A stretch of 39,467 nucleotides of DNA from Actinomycetota bacterium. GTDB taxonomy: Bacteria; Actinomycetota; Thermoleophilia; RBG-16-64-13. The DNA is taken from NCBI GenBank assembly GCA_023483915.1, contig JAMDEO010000061.1, positions 1 to 39,467 of the forward strand, written 5' to 3'. The notes below the pieces were generated by a model. It made no database searches, had not been told where the DNA came from, and worked only from the letters and a program-made list of their open reading frames with translations. Positions 33,953 through 39,467 of the stretch are shown here, piece by piece (position 1 is the stretch's first letter; every line of letters begins with the position of its first letter). A program made the translations under genes and the position numbers.

Positions 33953-33965
33953 AAACGGCTCCTCC

Positions 33966-34742
33966 CTAGGCGAAGCAACTGCGCCCGCCGTCGACATAGA
34001 CGATCTGCCCCGTCATGTAGTCGGAAGCGGCCGAGGCCAGGTAAACGCACGTCCCCACCAGCTCTTCCGGCTCGGCCACGCGCCCGATGGGATGCAGGGC
34101 GGTTGCGTTGGCCAAGATCTCGGGGGGCAAAGCATTTCGCATCATTGGGGTGAAGATTACCGATGGTCCGATGGCATTCACGTTGATCCCCGACTTGGCC
34201 CACTCATAGGCCAACATGCGGGTGAGATTTCCCACCGCGGCTTTGCTCGAGCAGTAGCCGACGTTGCCTGCGAGCGGCACCCCGCGATCGCCCGCGACCG
34301 AGCCGATATTGATGATCTTCCCCTTCTTCTTCTCCAACATGACCTTGCCGAATTCCCGGCACGTGAGCATGACGCCTTTCACGTTGGAGTCGAACAGCGT
34401 GTTCCAGCTGGATACCGTCTGGCTCTCAAAAGGCTCCTTGATGTTCTGCCCTTGTGAGTTCACCAGGATGTCCACGGTGCCCATCGTGGCCACGATCTCT
34501 TTGACTGCGTTGGCGACGCTGGTCTCGTCGGTGCTGTCCATCTGAAAGGCCCTCACCTGCGTCCTGACCTCAGGGTCCGCCTGAAGATCGACCGCCACAC
34601 CCTGAAGTTTCTCCAGGTTGCGGCTGGCAAGGGCCACGTCGGCGCCATATTTGGCCAGCCCCAAGGCTAGGGCTTTTCCGATCCCTCCCCCGCCGCCGAC
34701 CACTACCGCGACCTTGCCGTCCAGTCTGAATAGATCCGCCAT
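33966..34742 (-). CDS. SDR-family oxidoreductase
   Basis: 258 residues. A complete classical short-chain dehydrogenase: the cofactor loop GGGGGIGKA (17-25), NSQGQ in the NAG position, the catalytic S148, Y163 and K167 (YCSSK), and the C-terminal IVYVDGGRSCFA. R41 after the second strand suggests NADP preference. It probably interconverts a hydroxyl and a ketone on a pathway intermediate, possibly a CoA thioester. It lies 13 nt before the HBD gene and about 50 nt after the M24 gene, so it belongs to the same operon. Confidence 0.9.
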   Translation of the reverse strand: MADLFRLDGKVAVVVGGGGGIGKALALGLAKYGADVALASRNLEKLQGVAVDLQADPEVRTQVRAFQMDSTDETSVANAVKEIVATMGTVDILVNSQGQNIKEPFESQTVSSWNTLFDSNVKGVMLTCREFGKVMLEKKKGKIINIGSVAGDRGVPLAGNVGYCSSKAAVGNLTRMLAYEWAKSGINVNAIGPSVIFTPMMRNALPPEILANATALHPIGRVAEPEELVGTCVYLASAASDYMTGQIVYVDGGRSCFA

Positions 34743-34793
34743 GATCCCCTCTCTTTGTCGTGCTCAGGTCTGCTCCGTCAGGAGCGGCGCGTC

Positions 34794-36038
34794 TCACCTA
34801 TAGGGCAGCCAGCACTCCATCAGCTCATCGATTGGCCACAGGCTCAGGCGCTCGTAGCCGTCCTTGGTGACGAGGATGTTCTCTTCCAAACGGACGCCGA
34901 ACTTGCCGCCCCTGCGCCCAGCGTACGTCTCGATGGCGAGGCACATGCCTTCCTTGAAGGTCTGCTCCGGAACCCCGGCCACCTGGTTCATCCGGTTGAA
35001 GAAGGGCCGGTCATGCAGGGTGAGGCCAAGACCGTGCCCGATCGCGTAGGGGCCGACCTCGGCCCAGGTGTTGTGGCCCCAGTACTGCGGGGAATCCGGC
35101 CATCTGTCGAGGAGCTGCCAGTCGGTGGAACCATCCTTGACAGTGTCCATGGCGTCATAGAGCATGGCCCGGCACTCTTCGTAGACATCCTTTTGCTCTT
35201 GCGACGCCTTGCCGCAGCAGAAGGTGCGGTAGACACACGATTTGTAGCCCTGATAGGAGGCACCGTCCACATCGATGTAGACGAGGTCGCCTACCTGGAC
35301 GGGCTTGTCGGTAAAGGACCAGCCGTAAGGGTTGGTGTTGAACCCGGAGCAGCAAACCAGGTCCTCGGTGTGGTCGTCACCCTCTTCGTAAAGGGCCTTG
35401 ATGCCGATACCAACGAGGTCGCACTCGCGGATACCCGGGCGGATAGCGTCGGCGATGGCGGCAAAGGCTTTCTCGGAGTTGGCGCAGGTGATGCGCATGA
35501 GCTCGATCTCGTCGGCAGTCTTGATCATGCGGGCGAAGTCCATGACCGGCTTGGCGTGGACTACCTCGATGCCCCGCTTCTTGAAGGCCTCGGCGTAGAT
35601 GTAAGAAAGGGTGGTGCCGTCGATGCCGAGAGGTTCCTTCTCAACCCCGTATTGCACCATGAAGTTGAAGATCTGGTTGACGACGTTCTGAACCACGGCA
35701 TCGTCCGGCGTAAAGGCCGCGATCTTCGCGATGCCCGCCGGAGCGTGGATGCGGCCTTCCATCCACGGCATTCGCTTGATGAGTCCCTCCTGGTCGTTGC
35801 CCCCGATAATGTGGGGATTTCCGTTGCGCGCCACGAAGGCAAACTGTGCCTCCAGCGGGCGGTTCGGGGTGGTGATGTAGTAGCCGGTGAGGTAGCGGAC
35901 GTTGGCCTCGTCCCAGGTGACGAGTGCACCGAGACCGGCTTTGTTGATCTCATCCTTTGCGCGCTGAAGCCGTTCAGTGCGGAGGCGGACGTAGTCCACC
36001 CTCTGTTCGTAATCTACTGCGAATTTACCAAGTGCCAT
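34794..36038 (-). CDS. M24-family (creatinase/prolidase-like) protein with altered metal site
   Basis: 414 residues with the creatinase N-domain (about 1-165) and the pita-bread M24 domain. GHGLGLTLHDRP (H335), CLAIETYAG (E370) and RLEENILV (E385/E386) are kept. In the first metal segment, YIDVDGASYQGYKSCVYRTF, the second Asp of the usual pattern is Cys268, and the spacing to the first Asp is one residue longer, as in creatinase, which needs no metal. A peptidase role is therefore doubtful; a C-N hydrolase or DddP-like lyase role is possible. The ATG follows AAAAGGGGGA; the longer reading would run into the repeat element. Its location inside a CoA-enzyme operon suggests it acts on a pathway substrate. 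Confidence 0.85.
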   Translation of the reverse strand: MALGKFAVDYEQRVDYVRLRTERLQRAKDEINKAGLGALVTWDEANVRYLTGYYITTPNRPLEAQFAFVARNGNPHIIGGNDQEGLIKRMPWMEGRIHAPAGIAKIAAFTPDDAVVQNVVNQIFNFMVQYGVEKEPLGIDGTTLSYIYAEAFKKRGIEVVHAKPVMDFARMIKTADEIELMRITCANSEKAFAAIADAIRPGIRECDLVGIGIKALYEEGDDHTEDLVCCSGFNTNPYGWSFTDKPVQVGDLVYIDVDGASYQGYKSCVYRTFCCGKASQEQKDVYEECRAMLYDAMDTVKDGSTDWQLLDRWPDSPQYWGHNTWAEVGPYAIGHGLGLTLHDRPFFNRMNQVAGVPEQTFKEGMCLAIETYAGRRGGKFGVRLEENILVTKDGYERLSLWPIDELMECWLPYR

Positions 36039-36054
36039 GATGTCCCCCTTTTTA

Positions 36055-36225
36055 ACTCGTTTCAAAATGAAGCCGCGGCCGCCTAGTGCGCGCCGGGTGC
36101 CCTCGGGGCGGGCACAATACTTCGTCCTCAGTCGCGGCAATAGCGCTGCTATTGACGCTCTTTGCGTCCTTGTCTTGCGCTTGCCCAGCGTGTCCCTGGC
36201 AGCGGAGCTTCATTTTGAAACGAGT
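36055..36225 (-). repeat. Stem-core repeat element, copy B
   Basis: Bounded by a perfect 19-bp inverted repeat (36055-36073 and 36207-36225), unrelated in sequence to the arms of copy A. The 80-nt core (36107-36186, minus sense) matches the copy A core without gaps. It includes the same central AATAGCAGCGCTATT hairpin and the strings GGACGCA and GAGGACGAA. It starts three bases after the thiolase stop codon, and both copies share TAAGGGA at that junction. Confidence 0.82.
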
Positions 36226-36228
36226 CCC

Positions 36229-37407
36229 TTAGTACCTTTCGAATATTGCCGCCGCGCCCACGCCGCCGGCCACGCACATGCTCACAATTCCGTACCGGCC
36301 CCGGCGCCGGCTCATCTCATGCAGGAGTGTCGCGGTGAGCTTGGCCCCGGTCGCCCCCAGTGGATGCCCGAGGGCGATTGCGCCGCCGTTGACATTCGTG
36401 CGCTCCGGATCGAGGCCCAGAAAGCGCATCACGTAAACCGCTTGGCTGGCGAATGCTTCGTTCAGCTCGATGAGATCGATGTCGCCAACCTTCAAGCCGG
36501 CAGTCTTGAGCGCCTTGGGTATGGCGACCGTGGGACCGATGCCCATGACCCCGGGTTCGACCCCACCCGCCGCGAACGAGACAAAGCGCGCCAGTGGTTG
36601 GAGGCCCAGTTTCGAAGCCCTCTCCCCGCTCATGAGGACGACGCAGCCCGAGCCATCGCTGGTCTGGGACGAGTTGCCGGCGGTCACTGTGCCATTCCTT
36701 TTGAAGACGGGCCTCAGTCCGGCCAGAACTTCCATGGTCGTTCCCGCCCGGGGTCCCTCATCTACAGCGTGGACGCGCTGCTCCTCGATGACCGAGCCGT
36801 CGGGTCCCGGGCGGCGGGAGATGAAGTTGACCGGCACCAGTTCATCATCGAACCGGCCGGTTTGTTGGGCAGCAACGGCCCGCCTGTGGCTCTCGACGGC
36901 GAATTGGTCTTGTTCTTCGCGGCTGATGTTGTAGCGGCCGGCCACCTTCTCGGCCGTCAGCCCCATGCTGAGATAGGCGTCGGAGCTGGCATCTTGGAGC
37001 TCCATGCCAAACATGGGCTTGTTGCCCCCGCCGGGCACCTTGGACATCGACTCCGTCCCGCCGGCAACGATTACATCAGCCCACCCGCAAATGATGGCTT
37101 GGGCCGCATAGGCCACGGATTGAAGCCCCGAAGAACAGAAACGGTTCACGGTGACCCCGGGCACACAGTCGGGAAGCCCTGCCTGCAAGACCAGGTTTCG
37201 CCCCAGATTCAGACCTTGCTCAGCTTCCGGGAAGGCGCAACCCCAGATGACGTCCTCTATCTCGGCAGGGTCCAGGCTGGGCACCTTCGCCAGTGCGCCC
37301 TTTAGCGCCGTCACCCCCAGGATCTCCGGCCGCACGGTCCGCAGCGCGCCGCGCGGTGCCTTGCCGACGGGCACCCGCACCGCAGACACGATCACTGCTT
37401 CTCTCAT
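36229..37407 (-). CDS. Acetyl-CoA C-acyltransferase (thiolase)
   Basis: 392 residues, the normal thiolase length. It cleaves 3-oxoacyl-CoA with CoA to acetyl-CoA and a shortened acyl-CoA. The nucleophile C91 is in VNRFCSSG, the catalytic H348 in [14 protein letters not shown], and the second Cys C378 in CVAGGVG. The ATG follows AAGGAG by seven bases; an in-frame TTG two codons earlier overlaps that site and is rejected. It lies 37 nt after the dehydrogenase/hydratase fusion, giving a complete beta-oxidation pair. Confidence 0.93.
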   Translation of the reverse strand: MREAVIVSAVRVPVGKAPRGALRTVRPEILGVTALKGALAKVPSLDPAEIEDVIWGCAFPEAEQGLNLGRNLVLQAGLPDCVPGVTVNRFCSSGLQSVAYAAQAIICGWADVIVAGGTESMSKVPGGGNKPMFGMELQDASSDAYLSMGLTAEKVAGRYNISREEQDQFAVESHRRAVAAQQTGRFDDELVPVNFISRRPGPDGSVIEEQRVHAVDEGPRAGTTMEVLAGLRPVFKRNGTVTAGNSSQTSDGSGCVVLMSGERASKLGLQPLARFVSFAAGGVEPGVMGIGPTVAIPKALKTAGLKVGDIDLIELNEAFASQAVYVMRFLGLDPERTNVNGGAIALGHPLGATGAKLTATLLHEMSRRRGRYGIVSMCVAGGVGAAAIFERY

Positions 37408-37444
37408 CGACAATCTCCTTCAGATCGCAACTGCAATGGGACAT

Positions 37445-39467
37445 TCAGTTGCGCAGCGGTTTTCCGGTGGCCAACATGTGTTGCACGCGCTCCAAGGTCT
37501 GGGGCGTTTGGCACACCTTCAGGAAGGCCTTCCGCTCCAGATCGAGCAGGAACTGCTCATCCACCTCGGTCCCGGCATCGACATTGCCGCCGGAGAGCAC
37601 TTCGGCAACCGCCATGGCCAGGAAGAAGTCGTGATCGCTGATGAAGCCCCCACCGCGGATATTGGAGAGAACGCTGCGGAAGTTCCCGATCCCGTCACGA
37701 CCCATGACAGCCACCTTTGATGGAATCAATGGCTGCCAGCCCGTATCAAGTATCGACAAGGCGGCCTGCTTGGCCGCGTAGATCAGACTGTCCCTGTTCA
37801 TGGTGACTCCGTCGCCTGGGCGCATGTAGTCCAGGTCAAAGGCGTCCCAGGCCGAGCCTGTTGTCTTGGCCTGGCTGATCGCCTCGAAGGGGCGCATCAG
37901 GATGGGGAACAAACCGATGGCTCCTTTTGAATGGGCCATTGCCCGCAGAAGTGACTCCTTGATGCCCCCCGCGGCCGGCACCAGTCCGACGCTTGTTTCA
38001 ACCAAGCCCATGTTCACGTCGGCATGGGCCTGCATACGATGGCAATGAAGACAAATCTCCAGACCGCCGCCGAGCGCCCGCCCATGCGGGGCAGCGACTA
38101 GAGGAATCGGCGCATACTTCATAGCCATGCTGGCCCGCTGTGCAGCCCTGAGGGCAGTGTCGATGCCGTCCCAATCCTCCGCGGTAATCTTCTCCAACAT
38201 CATCTGCAGATCCGCCCCGGCCGAGAAATACGCGCTCTGATTGCCGATGACCAGTGCGTCAAAGGTGTCGTCCGCAGCAGCTATGGCCTTCTCGATGAAG
38301 GCCAGGGCTTCCAGGGTGGCCATGTTGGTCTTGGTGTGGAACTCCACGCAGGCAATGCGGTCGCCCAAGTCGATCAGGCTGGCAGCCTCCGTCTCGTCGA
38401 GGGTCTTGCCGGCCCGTTTGAGGTCGGCCAGCAAGATGGTGCGGCCCCGCGGCGGCAGTACCTTGCGCTCCTCTCGGCCGGGCCCCCACACGCGTGTATG
38501 CTCGGCATCCCATTGGTAGAAAAAGGGGGAATGCGAGGCGGCCAGCTCCTGCACCCATTGGGGCACCGCCCGGCCTTCGGCGTTCATCCGCTCCACCGTT
38601 TCTTTGACGCCGAGCGCGTCCCACAGCTCGAACGGCCCGAGGTCCCAGGCATAGCCCCAGCGCATCGCGTGATCGATCTCCGTCACGCTCTGACAGATCT
38701 CGGGGATCCGGTTGGCGGAGTACACAAGCGTCGCAGCCAGAAGGTCCCAGCCGAAGCTGGCAGCAGCGTCATCGAAGGAGATGAACTTCTTGACCCGCGC
38801 GACAGGATCGGAGATCCTATTCGCCTCCGCGACGCTTGGTTGCCGTGGATCCTGCCAGGGCCGGTATTCGAGGGTGGCCGGGTCGATGACCAGGGTCCGC
38901 TTCTCCCTGAAGAAGCTCCCTCCGACCTTCTCTCCCAGATAGCCCTTCTTGACCATCTCGAGGATCCATTCGGGGAGGCGCCACTGTTCGCGCATCTCGT
39001 CATACACGGCCGTCTGGTAGTGGCTGGCAACGGCGAACGCCAAGACGTCCGTTCCAGCCAGGTTCGAGGTGCCGAATGTCGCCGTCACGGCGCGCGCGAG
39101 GGCCCGGCCGCTCGCAGCGTCGACTTCTTCAATGGTCAGTCCGTACTTGTCCATGGCATTGATGGCATAGACTGTGGAGAAAATGCCGATCCGGTTCGCC
39201 ACAAAGTTGGAGGTGTCCTCGCTCAACACCACGCCTTTGCCGAGGCGAAGCTCGGCGAACTCCTTCAGAGCTGCCACCGCTTCCGGGTCGGTGTCCCGCC
39301 CCGGAATAAGTTCGAGCAGGTACATGTAGCGGGGCGGGAAGAAGAAATGAGTCCCCAGGAAGCGCCGTTTTGCGTCGTCCGGTAGGACCTCAGCCATGGC
39401 GTTCACAGACAGCGCGGACGAATTGGTGCTGATCACCGTGTGCGACCGTATACGCCCGGCGGCGAGG
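37445..39467 (-). CDS. 3-hydroxyacyl-CoA dehydrogenase / enoyl-CoA hydratase fusion (FadN-like), N-terminus beyond right edge
   Basis: At least 674 residues in view; the frame is open to the right edge (reading LAAGRIRSHTVISTNSSALS), so the GTG near 39436 is not the start. Missing is most of the NAD-binding domain. Present are the end of that domain with HFFFPPRYM, two 3HCDH C-terminal domains (GKGVVLSEDTSNFVANRIG, then HAMRWGYAWDLGPFELWD), and a C-terminal crotonase domain with oxyanion motifs YFSAGADLQMM and GRALGGGLEICLHC and the catalytic-type Glu in GLVETSVGLVPAAGG. Dehydrogenase-first order is as in FadN rather than FadB. Full length is expected near 780-800. It performs hydration and oxidation before the thiolase step. 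Confidence 0.92.
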   Translation of the reverse strand, partial: LAAGRIRSHTVISTNSSALSVNAMAEVLPDDAKRRFLGTHFFFPPRYMYLLELIPGRDTDPEAVAALKEFAELRLGKGVVLSEDTSNFVANRIGIFSTVYAINAMDKYGLTIEEVDAASGRALARAVTATFGTSNLAGTDVLAFAVASHYQTAVYDEMREQWRLPEWILEMVKKGYLGEKVGGSFFREKRTLVIDPATLEYRPWQDPRQPSVAEANRISDPVARVKKFISFDDAAASFGWDLLAATLVYSANRIPEICQSVTEIDHAMRWGYAWDLGPFELWDALGVKETVERMNAEGRAVPQWVQELAASHSPFFYQWDAEHTRVWGPGREERKVLPPRGRTILLADLKRAGKTLDETEAASLIDLGDRIACVEFHTKTNMATLEALAFIEKAIAAADDTFDALVIGNQSAYFSAGADLQMMLEKITAEDWDGIDTALRAAQRASMAMKYAPIPLVAAPHGRALGGGLEICLHCHRMQAHADVNMGLVETSVGLVPAAGGIKESLLRAMAHSKGAIGLFPILMRPFEAISQAKTTGSAWDAFDLDYMRPGDGVTMNRDSLIYAAKQAALSILDTGWQPLIPSKVAVMGRDGIGNFRSVLSNIRGGGFISDHDFFLAMAVAEVLSGGNVDAGTEVDEQFLLDLERKAFLKVCQTPQTLERVQHMLATGKPLRN

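Noticed and set aside
34755-36086. Plus-strand open frame of 443 codons opposite the M24 gene
   Set aside because: It mirrors the M24 gene almost end to end. The frame is kept open by G/C-rich third positions on the other strand; the M24 protein has clear motifs and this one has none.
36037-37305. Plus-strand open frame of 422 codons opposite thiolase
   Set aside because: It crosses the repeat element and the antisense of the thiolase active-site regions; no family resemblance.
38336-39385. Plus-strand open frame of 349 codons opposite the dehydrogenase/hydratase fusion
   Set aside because: Antisense shadow of a gene with intact crotonase and 3HCDH motifs.
39434-39436. GTG as the start of the 3-hydroxyacyl-CoA dehydrogenase fusion
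   Set aside because: The frame continues without stop to the window edge with family-like sequence, and the NAD-binding domain would be missing. It is an edge effect.

Overview
This window is about 60% G+C and shows tight bacterial operon packing. It carries many CoA-thioester, amino-acid and Fe-S enzymes and no oxygenase partner proteins, which suggests an anaerobic or facultative amino-acid/organic-acid degrader. The solute-binding lipoprotein has a long Thr-rich linker after its lipobox, a style common in Actinomycetota lineages such as Thermoleophilia-like groups. I infer a deep-branching actinobacterium, but a Chloroflexota or delta-proteobacterial-type host is not excluded. I see no tRNA, rRNA, CRISPR array, transposase or phage gene.

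Layout, left to right. (1) The start of a 4Fe-4S ferredoxin-type redox subunit runs off the left edge. (2) Alanine dehydrogenase and a class III aminotransferase form a deamination couple ending in a strong hairpin. (3) A complete branched-chain-type ABC transporter core (livH, livM, livG, livF) follows, without a binding protein. Divergent to it is a stand-alone B3/B4-domain protein. (4) An MFS carrier, a VOC protein and an aldo/keto reductase. (5) An ADP-forming acyl-CoA synthetase plus indolepyruvate:ferredoxin oxidoreductase (iorA, iorB), which together could turn aromatic 2-oxo acids into aryl-acetates with ATP gain. (6) An LVIVD beta-propeller protein divergent from a FadR-type GntR regulator. 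(7) A four-gene set (SDR, DUF3237, C_GCAxxG_C_C, EthD) divergent from a SnoaL-like protein. (8) A second Liv transporter in which permease LivM and both ATPases are fused into one 923-residue chain, with LivH and the lipoprotein LivK. (9) A second ADP-forming acyl-CoA synthetase. (10) A long same-strand run reading from the right edge: 3-hydroxyacyl-CoA dehydrogenase/enoyl-CoA hydratase fusion, thiolase, M24 (creatinase-like) protein, SDR, 3-hydroxyacyl-CoA dehydrogenase, FadH/OYE-type Fe-S flavoprotein, SnoaL-like protein and an AbfD/HpaB-family flavoprotein.

How they fit: substrates enter by the two Liv systems, are deaminated or oxidised to CoA thioesters, pass through beta-oxidation-like steps, and are cashed in as ATP by the ADP-forming synthetases. 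The substrate of the right-hand cluster cannot be named from sequence alone.

The most unusual signals are: a pair of stem-forming repeats with a conserved 80-nt core and different stems, each starting directly after a stop codon; an AbfD homologue that has lost all three Cys ligands of its cluster; the LivM-LivG-LivF fusion; and two sets of near-identical promoter sites (upstream of ald and livH; upstream of the acyl-CoA synthetase/ior operon and the LVIVD gene) that suggest two local regulons.
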